Source: Ruminococcus hominis
GTDB lineage: Bacteria; Bacillota; Clostridia; Lachnospirales; Lachnospiraceae
Length of the DNA: 64,000 nucleotides
Assembly (NCBI RefSeq): GCF_014287355.1
Contig: NZ_JACOPE010000001.1
Location: 2,914,001-2,978,000 of the forward strand
Reading direction: 5' to 3'
Shown here: piece by piece, positions 24,659 through 33,266 of the stretch
Layout: the number at the start of each line of letters is the position of its first letter
Position numbering within the stretch: the first letter of the stretch is position 1
Position numbers and translations under genes: made by a program
The notes under the pieces: model-generated
The model's input: only the letters and a program-made list of their open reading frames with translations
What the model was told of the DNA's origin: nothing
Database searches by the model: none

Positions 24659-24690
24659 GGGGGCTTTGAGAAATCAAGTCCCCCTTTTTA
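24659..24690 (+). terminator. Intrinsic terminator
   Basis: GGGGG-CTTTGA pairs with TCAAG-T-CCCCC, followed by TTTTTA. It closes the toxin transcript on the plus strand and faces the minus-strand cargo block. Confidence 0.7.
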
Positions 24691-24737
24691 TTACGACATT
24701 GATTAGTACCTGCATTAAACATCAGAAATTTATATTC

Positions 24738-27200
24738 TTACTCACTGAAACGAATTCTCTCTATCAATGAATCTTTCCTTACTGACTTTGCAATGAATAT
24801 TGCCAATAACATCTGTATCACAAACAATGTTAAAATTATAATAATAGCTGCTGTTACCGGATAATGGTATGTGCTGATATCAAACATTCCTGTACGCTTT
24901 GCATATAAAAACAACGGATATCCTGCAAGACTTCCCACTCCGATACTGATAATAAGAGTGCCTACTGTATAGAATATACCTTCCAACTGGAGCATCTTCA
25001 TCAACTGACGGTCCGACATTCCGATTGCCTGCATCATGCCAAGCTCCTTTTTTCGCACATGGACACTATTGATCATTGTGTTAATCAAGTTCATAATGCT
25101 GATTGCTGCCAGAATGATGATAAATGCATAACATGCACCTCTAGTCATCTGTATGGCATTTTCCCATGTATCGTACTCATTCTTCCAGGTACGCATCTGC
25201 AGTCTGCCTGATCCATCCACAATAGCCTGTAGAGATGCTTCCAGTGCCTCATCATAATCCTTATCTGCAATCACCTGAAAATAGCTGGAAGAATTATTTA
25301 TGGTAAGTTTCTCTGCCCCTTCTTTTGCCATGATAAGACAGTTATAGTTTGTCAGACCTCTTCCATATTCACCAATTGCTGCCACTTCAATCTCTTTTTG
25401 AAAGGTATTATCTCCATCATGAATATTGAGTTTCAGCTTATCTCCCACTTTAATATCTGGATACCAGTGAAGTAGCGCACGGTCCAGAATCACTTTATCC
25501 CCGGATTTCAATTCCTCGTATGTGACATTGCCTTCAGTGATTCCTTTTTTCAGCTCTTCTGCGTATTCTTCCGGCACTCCATTGATAAATTCGGTTCCAA
25601 TTTCTTCTTCAAAAGGTCCTCCTGATACCTTCAACGCGGTAAACACATCTACCCGCTCAACACCGTCAAGCTCCTCTATCTGCTGCTTTAGTCCTTCATT
25701 TAATGGATTATTCTTTTGAACCTCCGCCCATTCATATTCAGGATGCTCTTTATTCCCGGATTCCACAATTGGAGAAATCTCATATTGCCCCACAATCGAA
25801 CTCTTTGCACTTTCCATCGGATTTGCACAAGACAGCACCGTTGCTACCATCATGACAAATATTCCGGTAACGGCCATAGATACAATCGTGATAGTACTCT
25901 TCTTTTTATTCTCCGCAAGATTTCTCTTGGTCAGTCGTCCGATATTCAGAAATTGATATCCCTTCCTGCTGCTTTTCTGTCGCTTACTGCCTCCCTGGTA
26001 ACGCATAGCTTCTATTTCTGATACCTTCGCCGCCATACGCATAGGCTTCATCAGTGACAGATACACTGTACACAGAGTCACTGCAATTGCCAACAGATAA
26101 ATCCACCAATAATAAAGTTGGACTTCTCCTTTAGCTACAACCTTGTATGCCTCTGTCACAAGTACGTTTGAATCCTTTGCATGTTCTACAAACTGGAGAA
26201 GTACAACTTTCACAGCAACTGTTCCGATCAAAAGTCCTATCGGAATGGCAAACAACGCCACTCCCATTCCCTCTCTTAGTACGATTTGTCTAAGTTGCCG
26301 TTTCGTAGCCCCGATTGCCTTTAACTTTCCAAATTCCCGAACCCTCTGGTTCATAGATACATAATAAACACTATAAATTGTGATAATGCCCGCCAATACA
26401 ACAATAAGCATGATTCCTACAATCACCGGAATTGTAGCCGGATCCACATAATTTGCTGCAAGATACTCTTTATTAATATTCATGTCATCCTCGGAAATCC
26501 CGAACTGTCTGGCAATATTCTGTATCGTCTCTGTATAATCTGCAGTCGTATTTCCTTTCTGTCCATTCACCTGAAGTAAAAACCGATATTTCACCTGTTC
26601 TACCGGTATCTCCGCTTTCAGAAAGGCCTCTGAAACCAATGATGTATATTGTTTTTGTTCTTTGCTGCTCTCATTATCTGCTAAAAAACCACAGATTCGA
26701 AAGTCTTTCTCCTTCGTATAATCCAGTCCGTCATCTTTCAGAATCTGATAAGGTACTGTGATAGTGTCACCGATTTTCCCATTCTGTCCTAATGCTTCCA
26801 GTATTCCTTTTGAAACCACAATATCATTTTCTTTCTGCGGAAGTTGCCCCTCTTTCAGCTTCACTTTATAAAGTTCCATCCCTGTTCTGTCCATATACAT
26901 CATGGAAACCGTCGCATCTTCCAGATTCATGTACCCCGCATCGCTGCGGAGTCCGTAAGTTTTCACATCATGATGTGCCGCCAGTTTCATAACTGTACTC
27001 TCGTCCACGTTCCGATAAAGGGCATGCCATGTTGGATAAATCTTATTGATTACCGCAAAGTTCACTTCCACCATATCTTTTCCGATTGATGGGATTACGA
27101 ACAGCAGTAATGTTGTCAGGATAATGGCAATTCCAATCAGTATGTTTTTGCTCTTATAATGCCGCATATTGCAATATGCAACTCTGGTCGTCATCTTCAT
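24738..27200 (-). CDS. FtsX/MacB-type ABC transporter permease
   Basis: The 820-aa protein has an N-terminal membrane segment and an extracellular domain (about 45-240). Three membrane segments follow at about 255-400, then a further segment at about 440, a second extracellular domain (about 470-670) and three C-terminal segments. This duplicated FtsX layout occurs in exporters for peptides, lipoproteins or antimicrobial resistance. Its ATG lies next to the stop of the ATPase gene. With the kinase and regulator upstream it forms a sensor-transporter cassette inserted in the ICE on the opposite strand. Confidence 0.88.
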   Translation of the reverse strand: MKMTTRVAYCNMRHYKSKNILIGIAIILTTLLLFVIPSIGKDMVEVNFAVINKIYPTWHALYRNVDESTVMKLAAHHDVKTYGLRSDAGYMNLEDATVSMMYMDRTGMELYKVKLKEGQLPQKENDIVVSKGILEALGQNGKIGDTITVPYQILKDDGLDYTKEKDFRICGFLADNESSKEQKQYTSLVSEAFLKAEIPVEQVKYRFLLQVNGQKGNTTADYTETIQNIARQFGISEDDMNINKEYLAANYVDPATIPVIVGIMLIVVLAGIITIYSVYYVSMNQRVREFGKLKAIGATKRQLRQIVLREGMGVALFAIPIGLLIGTVAVKVVLLQFVEHAKDSNVLVTEAYKVVAKGEVQLYYWWIYLLAIAVTLCTVYLSLMKPMRMAAKVSEIEAMRYQGGSKRQKSSRKGYQFLNIGRLTKRNLAENKKKSTITIVSMAVTGIFVMMVATVLSCANPMESAKSSIVGQYEISPIVESGNKEHPEYEWAEVQKNNPLNEGLKQQIEELDGVERVDVFTALKVSGGPFEEEIGTEFINGVPEEYAEELKKGITEGNVTYEELKSGDKVILDRALLHWYPDIKVGDKLKLNIHDGDNTFQKEIEVAAIGEYGRGLTNYNCLIMAKEGAEKLTINNSSSYFQVIADKDYDEALEASLQAIVDGSGRLQMRTWKNEYDTWENAIQMTRGACYAFIIILAAISIMNLINTMINSVHVRKKELGMMQAIGMSDRQLMKMLQLEGIFYTVGTLIISIGVGSLAGYPLFLYAKRTGMFDISTYHYPVTAAIIIILTLFVIQMLLAIFIAKSVRKDSLIERIRFSE

Positions 27201-27871
27201 TATCTTCTCACCGCCTTGCCATCTTCAATGATAATCATTTCATCCGCCATCTGGGCAATCGTTTCATCATGGGTAATCATGATAAGCGTCTGCCCGAAAT
27301 CCGACACGCAGCTTTTCAATAGGCTCATAACCTCTAGCTCAGTCTGGGAATCAAGGTTTCCAGTCGGCTCATCCGCCAAAATTATCGCCGGTCTTGTCAC
27401 CAATGCCCTGGCTATCGCAGTTCTCTGTTTCTGTCCACCAGACAAAGCAGACGGCATCGCATCTTTCTTATCCTGCAGTCCGATTTTTTTGAGAATATCT
27501 TCCACTTCCCGCGGCTTTACCTTGCGATTATCAAGTCCCAGCGGAAGAACGATATTCTCCCACACATTCAGCGATGGAATCAGATTAAAATCCTGAAAGA
27601 TAAATCCTATCTTCTTTCTTCGAAACTGTGCCAGTTTATCATCTTTTCGAGAATAGATATCGGTTCCATCAATCCATACTTTGCCGGAATCCGGTCTGTC
27701 AAGCCCTCCAATCAGATGCAGAAGTGTAGATTTTCCGGAGCCGGAACGTCCTACGATAGCTGTAAACTTGCCTCTCTCTATCTGTAAACTTGTATGATCC
27801 ACGGCTCTCACCTGATTCTCGCCTTCTCCATAATACTTTACTAGATCTTCTACTTTTAAAATACTACTCAT
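27200..27871 (-). CDS. LolD/MacB-type ABC ATP-binding protein
   Basis: The 223-aa protein has Walker A GRSGSGKSTL, signature LSGGQKQR, Walker B IILADEPTGNLD and H-loop ITHDE. It belongs to the LolD/MacB/BceA class that works with FtsX-like permeases. The start at 27871 follows AAGGGG by 10 nt; the ATG at 27892 carries that site within it. Confidence 0.92.
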   Translation of the reverse strand: MSSILKVEDLVKYYGEGENQVRAVDHTSLQIERGKFTAIVGRSGSGKSTLLHLIGGLDRPDSGKVWIDGTDIYSRKDDKLAQFRRKKIGFIFQDFNLIPSLNVWENIVLPLGLDNRKVKPREVEDILKKIGLQDKKDAMPSALSGGQKQRTAIARALVTRPAIILADEPTGNLDSQTELEVMSLLKSCVSDFGQTLIMITHDETIAQMADEMIIIEDGKAVRR

Positions 27872-27927
27872 ATCTTCAAGTCCCCTTTCCATTTCATACC
27901 CCTACTATAACATTCCTGCATTACAAA

Positions 27928-27963
27928 ACCCTTACAACAACCATAACAGTTTTGTAAGGGTTC
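27928..27963. promoter_or_regulatory. Inverted repeat between kinase and ABC genes, possible regulator site or attenuator
   Basis: AACCCTTACAA (27928-27938) pairs with TTGTAAGGGTT (27953-27963). TTACAA also occurs at 27922. TTACA-type repeats resemble the sites of Bce-like response regulators (compare 58546-58576). It could also terminate the kinase transcript. Confidence 0.5.
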
Positions 27964-27966
27964 CGA

Positions 27967-29220
27967 CTATTCTCCTATTATGAGCGGCAGTGTCACTTTA
28001 AATATCATACCTTTCTCAGCCTTTCTTTTGGCTGCTATTGTCCCCCCCTGTTCTTCTATGATCTTTCTGGCAAGATACAGACCGACACCCGCTCCGTCTT
28101 TTACCTGTTCCTTTGCTTTCCTTCCCCGGTAAAATCTCTGATAGATCTTATGCAGTTCCTCCGCAGGAATGCCCATTCCTTCATCTTCTACTTCAATAAG
28201 CACATTGCTTGCTAGCTCCTGCGTCCTCACTGTAATCGTTGTATGTTCCGGTGAATATTTGACTGCATTCTCAAGGATATTCGTTAATGCTTCTACCGTC
28301 CATTTTGAATCATGGTTCACAACTATATCATCATCCATCTCCACCTGAATGGAAATATCTTTTCCTCTTGCCTTCATATAAATCTGACTGACAGCCTCTG
28401 TTAGCGTTTTCTTCAGGCTTTCATGAAGCGAATGTATCTGGATCATATGTGTTTCCAGCCTTGAAAGATTTACCAGTTCATTCAAGAGCTGTTCCAGTTT
28501 GGTAAGTTCCTGTGATTCCTGCTCCAGAAACTCCCTCTGTTCTTCTCCTGTAACCCGATTTTCTGCCACCAGCTCATGACTCATCCGGAGTGATGCAAGC
28601 GGAGTCTTCAACTGATGGGAAATATCTGTAATCAGACTCTTCGTACCATTTTCTTCCTGCTCCAGACGTTCCTTCAAATCTTCGAAATATTGCCCCAGCT
28701 CCTTTACAGATTCCCACACCTTTAACCATTGTTCCGATTCTGATGTTTCTTCAGGATATGTTTGGAATTTTCCTTTTCTGAATTCCTGCAGACATTCATA
28801 TAATTGCTGTAATTGTTCCTCATCACCGTATCTGCTCCAGTTTTTTCTTCGGTCCAGGTACAAGAACAGGCTACATACTATGACTCCCACTAGTAATCCA
28901 ATTCCCCAGATAATCCTTATAACCACATCTGAAGATCCACTCCCTGAGTGATAACCATAAGTTTCTTCCAGCATCTGTACGACTCTTTCTATCTTCTGAT
29001 CGTCCCGGTCTCTTATAAAATCTACTGTTCCTGACTTTTCCCAGATTGCAACTATTTCCCCTTCCAGTTCAGGATGTTCTGCAAGGAGCAGTGCTATCTG
29101 CGTTGCTTTCGCATTTTCCTCATACTTTGTTATCAGATACATTCCTACTGTAAAAAATACTGCAAAGATTACATATACGATAAAATACCGTTTTAATTTT
29201 TGTTTACCTTTCCGGTCCAT
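27967..29220 (-). CDS. Sensor histidine kinase
   Basis: The 417-aa protein has membrane segments at about 12-31 and 101-121 around an about 70-residue outside domain. H202 lies in the H-box ITDISHQLKTP. The N-box is ALTNILENAVKYS and the G-box is GAGVGLYLARKI. It phosphorylates the regulator encoded just upstream, whose gene it overlaps by 28 bp. Together they probably control the ABC genes downstream. Confidence 0.92.
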   Translation of the reverse strand: MDRKGKQKLKRYFIVYVIFAVFFTVGMYLITKYEENAKATQIALLLAEHPELEGEIVAIWEKSGTVDFIRDRDDQKIERVVQMLEETYGYHSGSGSSDVVIRIIWGIGLLVGVIVCSLFLYLDRRKNWSRYGDEEQLQQLYECLQEFRKGKFQTYPEETSESEQWLKVWESVKELGQYFEDLKERLEQEENGTKSLITDISHQLKTPLASLRMSHELVAENRVTGEEQREFLEQESQELTKLEQLLNELVNLSRLETHMIQIHSLHESLKKTLTEAVSQIYMKARGKDISIQVEMDDDIVVNHDSKWTVEALTNILENAVKYSPEHTTITVRTQELASNVLIEVEDEGMGIPAEELHKIYQRFYRGRKAKEQVKDGAGVGLYLARKIIEEQGGTIAAKRKAEKGMIFKVTLPLIIGE

Positions 29221-29867
29221 ATATATCCCAGTCCTCTCACATTCGCTATCTCTTCTGTTCCAAGTTTATTCTTCAGTCTGCTTATATTGACAGTAACCGT
29301 ATTATCATCGACAAATTGACCGTCTATATCCCATACATGCTCCAGGATACTTTCTTTTGAAACAATCTGTCCTGCATTCTCCCAGAGATACAGCAACAGA
29401 GAGAATTCTTTCTTACTTAAAGTAACTGGTTCATCCCCTTTATACACCTGCATCGTTTTCATATGCACCGTAATCTCTCCGGAAGACATAATCTGTGCCT
29501 GTACCTTAGAAAGCCGTCTCATCAATGCGTTCACCTTCGACACCAAAGCCATCAGTGAAAATGGTTTGGTAATATAATCATCTGCCCCTGTATCATAACC
29601 ATTTACAATATCTATTTCCTGATCCAAAGCCGTAAGATAGATAAGATATGTATCTCCACCTGCACGTACCATCCTTCCAAAATCCAGTCCTGTACCATCC
29701 GGCAATGTAATATCGCTGATAACAAGAGCATAATCTCCTTTTTGAAATGCTTCTTTTGCTTCCTTTATTGTATAAACCTGACGAACCTCATACCCTTCCC
29801 GTGAAAGTAACAGGGCAATTCCCCGATTTAGATTCAAGTCATCCTCCAGTAATAATATTTTCTGCAT
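29193..29867 (-). CDS. OmpR-family response regulator
   Basis: The 224-aa protein has a receiver domain with phospho-acceptor D52 (LVISDITLPDG) and a C-terminal winged helix (about 130-224, VSKESILEHVWDIDGQFVDD). The ATG at 29867 has GAGGTGG 8 nt upstream. It is the first gene of the regulator-kinase-ATPase-permease row. Confidence 0.92.
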   Translation of the reverse strand: MQKILLLEDDLNLNRGIALLLSREGYEVRQVYTIKEAKEAFQKGDYALVISDITLPDGTGLDFGRMVRAGGDTYLIYLTALDQEIDIVNGYDTGADDYITKPFSLMALVSKVNALMRRLSKVQAQIMSSGEITVHMKTMQVYKGDEPVTLSKKEFSLLLYLWENAGQIVSKESILEHVWDIDGQFVDDNTVTVNISRLKNKLGTEEIANVRGLGYIWTGKVNKN

Positions 29868-29905
29868 CAAATACTCCACCTCTATTTGTAATAACCTGTT
29901 CTTTT

Positions 29906-29934
29906 ATCATATCAGTCCTATCTTTTGTCTACAA
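29906..29934 (-). promoter_or_regulatory. Promoter of the response regulator operon
   Basis: On the minus strand TTGTAG (29934-29929) and TATGAT (29911-29906) are 17 bp apart, about 40 bp before the start codon. The stretch 29935-30092 has no supported gene. Confidence 0.5.
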
Positions 29935-30092
29935 TAAAAATAAAATTAACATACATACTTTTCCTTCATATGTTCAAGGATTTCACCGGATACTGCTTCA
30001 GAAATCGATCAATCCATTTCTGATTGCTTCTCTGTAACATCCGAAGTCTGGATAAAAGCTGTAGACAACTGCAGCTCTATGTTACTAAAGTC

Positions 30093-30509
30093 CTATCCAT
30101 CAATACAGGAGTTATAGAATGCCGTGAAGATACCGTCAAATTCCATTTCAATAATATGTAGGCTGTCCATTGTGTGCTCCAGATAAGTCAGTGTTCCTCT
30201 ATCCAAATCTATACTCGGCTTTCCTAGTGAGTTTGCTATTACATCTGGATTTGTAATTCCAAACATCTCCTTTATATCCGGCATAAGATAATCCACGATA
30301 TCCGGCAGCCTTTTCTCATACGCCTGTGCCAGTTCAACTGCATGCTTCTCATAATCGGAATGTATACTGTCACAGACAAATTCAATCCCGTTTATTTCCA
30401 TCTTATAGTAATCATTATTCTCATCATAGACAAACGCTGTACCCTTACTTTTTTTATTTTTTTCCAAAATCCCCATGATATATCTACACTTTCCCGGTTC
30501 TTCCGCCAT
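30093..30509 (-). CDS. Unknown cytoplasmic protein (138 aa)
   Basis: The protein is acidic, without membrane segments, with FVYDENNDYYKMEINGIEFV and a helical second half ending FTAFYNSCIDG. No ribosome site stands before ATG 30509, and the ATG at 30476 is no better, so the start is uncertain. I do not recognise the family. It lies in the cargo block among small membrane proteins. Confidence 0.5.
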   Translation of the reverse strand: MAEEPGKCRYIMGILEKNKKSKGTAFVYDENNDYYKMEINGIEFVCDSIHSDYEKHAVELAQAYEKRLPDIVDYLMPDIKEMFGITNPDVIANSLGKPSIDLDRGTLTYLEHTMDSLHIIEMEFDGIFTAFYNSCIDG

Positions 30510-30531
30510 ACACAGTCTAAAAAACTGTAAC

Positions 30532-30765
30532 TTAATGCTTACGTTTGTAAAAAATAACTCCTGCCAAAATCAATAAAATAATTCCAACTACAATCATAAA
30601 AATAAAATTATCACCATTTAACTTCCCTGCTATGAAAATAGAAGTCGGGCCATCCGCACCACCAATAACAGAAACGGCTGTGTTTTCTTTCTGCTTCAGT
30701 ACAATGCCAATGACTGCCAATACAATTCCTAAAATTCCGGCTATGATTCCCAATCGCTTTTTCAT
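30532..30765 (-). CDS. Small membrane protein with a decarboxylase beta-subunit-like motif
   Basis: The 77-aa protein has two membrane segments (about 6-22 and 52-70) around VIGGADGPTSIFIAGKLNG. GGADGPT is a hallmark of the Na+-translocating oxaloacetate/glutaconyl decarboxylase beta subunit, where it lies in the ion path, but the rest of that about 400-residue subunit is missing. GAGGTGG precedes the ATG at 30765. It is either a distinct small family or a surviving fragment. Its function is unknown. Confidence 0.65.
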   Translation of the reverse strand: MKKRLGIIAGILGIVLAVIGIVLKQKENTAVSVIGGADGPTSIFIAGKLNGDNFIFMIVVGIILLILAGVIFYKRKH

Positions 30766-30826
30766 TGCTACCACCTCAAATCATTTTTATCTGCTCAATC
30801 AAATGTAAATTGTTATGCAAGTATTT

Positions 30827-31156
30827 CTATGCAAATGAAGCATAGATAACCCATATTTCTGCAAACATTACCAATAAAAGCACACCATCTATCATCCAAT
30901 TAAACTGAATGTCCGTTAAGAAAGTTTTTGAATGTGTCAGGCAATATTTTACTTTTTCTCGTCCAGTCAAAAAAGTGATAAGCACTTGTAATATAGGAAA
31001 TAAAAATATTTGTATTTTTCTTCCATAATCATCCGCAATCCCATTTGCAAAATGTACTGGAATAATACTCGGTAAGAAAAATATACTTACAAGAGCAAGC
31101 AAAAATCCTATTATACAAATTATCCATGTGAATTTTCTAGTTTTGATAAATTTCAT
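30827..31156 (-). CDS. DUF1648-type membrane protein
   Basis: The 109-aa protein has an N-terminal span followed by IPVHFANGIADDYGRK, the DUF1648 pattern, and two or three more spans. SdpI-like and other peptide-immunity proteins carry this domain. AGAAGGA precedes the ATG at 31156. It may belong to the defence-oriented cargo block. Confidence 0.7.
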   Translation of the reverse strand: MKFIKTRKFTWIICIIGFLLALVSIFFLPSIIPVHFANGIADDYGRKIQIFLFPILQVLITFLTGREKVKYCLTHSKTFLTDIQFNWMIDGVLLLVMFAEIWVIYASFA

Positions 31157-31241
31157 AACAATCCTTCTTTCTGTTAAATTCATATTTTTCTAATACATAA
31201 CACGTACTTACATTATATTCCTCACCAATGCAAACCTCAAA

Positions 31242-31955
31242 TCATTCTCCATCCTTTTTCCCGTTATTAAGTTTCGGGCAGTAAAATGCCTTTACTTCCA
31301 CTCTGTCTTCCTCCGACTCAATCTCCACATAATAATCCCGGATAAAGTATCCCGCATTATGCTCCTGAAGGGCGTACAGCTCCAATGTCTGAAAATCCAC
31401 CAGTACCAGATCACGTGGCTTTGGCTTTTGTGTTTCCTCACAGAATACTTCCATGCTTTCCACCAGCTTATCCAGACATTCCTGACACAGATGGTTCTGT
31501 ACTTTTTTCACATCGAAGATACTATCTTCCCCGTAATCCACCGATACTTCGGAAATCCCGTAATCTGACATCTGCTCCGTATGAAAAAAGCAGCCGCCTT
31601 CTCCTGTCCCGGTATAACCGATATGCCCGTTTCCCTGCGGGCCGGTAAGATTCCCGTCTTCATCGTGATTCCGTATATGCATATCCATCACATACCATTG
31701 ATTGGTACAAATGACTCCAAGATCGTCAAACTTCCGAAAATATCCCATCATGCTCCGTTCATGACTCCCACACAGCCAGCACTGTTTTGGATCTTTCAGC
31801 TTGCTTTCTACTAATTCAGGCACCTTTCTTTCTACCGGGTGATATTCCTGCTCCTGTGTTTTTTCAAGATAACCTGTCAGATCCAGCCGGCTGATTCCCA
31901 GTCCGATCAGAATTCCTGCCGCACATGCCAATAATCCCACATATCCCTTTTTCAT
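31242..31955 (-). CDS. Membrane-anchored protein with two Cys pairs, unknown
   Basis: The 237-aa protein has an N-terminal span (about 5-22, GYVGLLACAAGILIGLGISR), so the bulk should be extracytoplasmic. Cysteine pairs CWLC (near 59) and CQEC (near 157) could bind metal or form disulfides. The middle, GHIGYTGTGEGGCFFH, is glycine-rich. I do not recognise the family. It is the first protein gene downstream of the XRE gene in the cargo block. Confidence 0.55.
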   Translation of the reverse strand: MKKGYVGLLACAAGILIGLGISRLDLTGYLEKTQEQEYHPVERKVPELVESKLKDPKQCWLCGSHERSMMGYFRKFDDLGVICTNQWYVMDMHIRNHDEDGNLTGPQGNGHIGYTGTGEGGCFFHTEQMSDYGISEVSVDYGEDSIFDVKKVQNHLCQECLDKLVESMEVFCEETQKPKPRDLVLVDFQTLELYALQEHNAGYFIRDYYVEIESEEDRVEVKAFYCPKLNNGKKDGE

Positions 31956-32110
31956 ATCATAGTCATCCTTTAAGAATTAGTTTTATAATGCTTTTAGGAT
32001 TACTATATCAAATCTTGCAATCACTTTCATCATAAATCGCATATTTTTATGTGTTTTATTGCATATACAACTTTCAAAAAAACTGCCTGCGGCAATTTCG
32101 CAGACAGCTT

Positions 32111-32431
32111 CTATGTCATCATCTCTTCAATTATCACATCCAGCATCCGAAGCACGCTTTCCTGCTTCTTCGGTGTGAGCCTTTCCAGCTTTCCTTCCAC
32201 TACAGAAGTATGTTCCATTCTGGTAAGAGGAATCACTTCCTTCAGCACTTCATTCGGTTCCGCACCTAATACATTCAACAGCTTTACAAATGTTTCCATC
32301 GTAGGTGTTTTCACTTCCCGCTCAATCGCACCCAGATGGTTGGTACTGATATCCACCAGTTCAGCCAGTCTCTCCTGCGTAATTCCTGCCTCTTCCCTGT
32401 ACCTGCGGATTGCCTTTCCCATTCCTTTCAC
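32111..32431 (-). CDS. XRE-family regulator of the cargo block
   Basis: The 106-aa protein has the helix-turn-helix ITQERLAELVDISTNHLGAI and a helical C-terminus. GTG at 32431 is preferred because GGAGGAGG lies 8-9 nt upstream; GTG at 32437 abuts that site. Being the outermost gene of the minus-strand block, it may set expression of the block or of the adjacent ICE promoter. Confidence 0.75.
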   Translation of the reverse strand: MKGMGKAIRRYREEAGITQERLAELVDISTNHLGAIEREVKTPTMETFVKLLNVLGAEPNEVLKEVIPLTRMEHTSVVEGKLERLTPKKQESVLRMLDVIIEEMMT

Positions 32432-32599
32432 ACGCACACCTCCTCCTTCCAGTATTCACTAACGCTTAAAGCATTAGTCATGTAAATCCAGTATAATTGG
32501 TTGCAAATCACGCTTACAGTATCCATAAGGATTGCATTTGTAACGCTTTTAGCGTTGGTCACATTTTTGGCACTCCATCGTCTGTAACTGGCACATTCC

Positions 32600-32645
32600 T
32601 GCGATTGTAGCGGTAATTTACCCATGTTAAAATTGATATTGTCAA
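32600..32645. repeat. Imperfect repeat of 18770-18825
   Basis: Shares GGCACA, TGCGATTG-n-AGCG, TTACCCATG and a terminal ATATTG with the earlier copy. The two copies lie 13.8 kb apart on either side of the ICE transfer genes and cargo block. Confidence 0.4.
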
Positions 32646-32663
32646 AATTATATGCAGAAGGAA

Positions 32664-32843
32664 ACGCAGCACTGCCTTATGGGAAGCCTCTCCTGCGGCA
32701 AATAAGCTGCGTTTTTTCTGTAAGATAGGAGGATCTTTACAATTTCATACTTTGATTTAGGACGCAGCCTGCATTGACCGGGCTGCGTCTTTTCTTGAGG
32801 CAGGAAAACCATAAGCAAAGGCAGGGGAGATACTTCTCCTGCC
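32664..32843 (+). promoter_or_regulatory. Leader with three successive hairpins before the secretion operon
   Basis: AACGCAGC ... GCTGCGTT followed by TTTTT (32664-32718) and GACGCAGCC ... GGCTGCGTC followed by TTTT (32761-32793) are terminator-like. GGCAGG-GGAGA ... TCTCCTGCC (32820-32843) follows. An AGGAGG at 32728-32733 lies between the first two without a clear start codon. The arrangement suggests attenuation of the downstream secretion genes. No protein gene is supported in 32438-32870. Confidence 0.5.
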
Positions 32844-32870
32844 GCTCTTATAAAAAGGAGGTACCTTTAC

Positions 32871-33248
32871 GTGAAACACAAACTGAAAAACGCTCCGCCG
32901 GACACAAAACGGCATGTCAATTATGGCAAATGCCTGTATGCTGCATTTCTGGCTGTCACAGTCCTCTGCGGATACACGCAGCCGGTTTTTGCCGCTACCA
33001 TCTGGACCAAAGCCAATGAGATCATGAAGGATGTCTATAACCAGATTATCCTCATTTCCACCATTGCTGCAGTCGTAACGGCATCGGTTGCCCTTCTGAT
33101 GATGAATTTTTCCAAAAGCGGAAAAACCGTGGACGAATCACGTGCATGGCTCAAGCGTATCGTCATTACCTGGGCGATCTTAAACGGGCTTGGCTTTATC
33201 ATGGCTTACATCACCCCGTTCTTTGCAGGCGGAAAATGGAACGGATAG
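32871..33248 (+). CDS. VirB2/TrbC-like pilin-type protein of the secretion system
   Basis: The 125-aa protein starts with GTG, 9 nt after AAGGAGG. A signal-like hydrophobic stretch ends at VFAAT (about 42). Two spans follow (about 55-77 and 95-117) with a short charged loop. Size and topology match VirB2/TrbC components, which form the channel or pilus base. It is first in the secretion operon, followed at once by VirB6. The assignment rests on topology and context. Confidence 0.65.
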   Translation: MKHKLKNAPPDTKRHVNYGKCLYAAFLAVTVLCGYTQPVFAATIWTKANEIMKDVYNQIILISTIAAVVTASVALLMMNFSKSGKTVDESRAWLKRIVITWAILNGLGFIMAYITPFFAGGKWNG

Positions 33249-33266
33249 ACGAAAGGAGATGCCACT

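Noticed and set aside
29935..30092. Possible C-terminal gene fragment on the minus strand (RSNQKWIDRFLKQYPVKSLN)
   Set aside because: Only about 30 codons, no start, no recognisable family; it may be a remnant but I cannot support it.
32428..32625. Minus-strand frame upstream of the XRE gene with a repeated KNVTNAKSVTNA pattern
   Set aside because: The repeat comes from a short GCNTTAGNNTTNGT DNA repetition in the promoter zone; no ribosome site and no family likeness.
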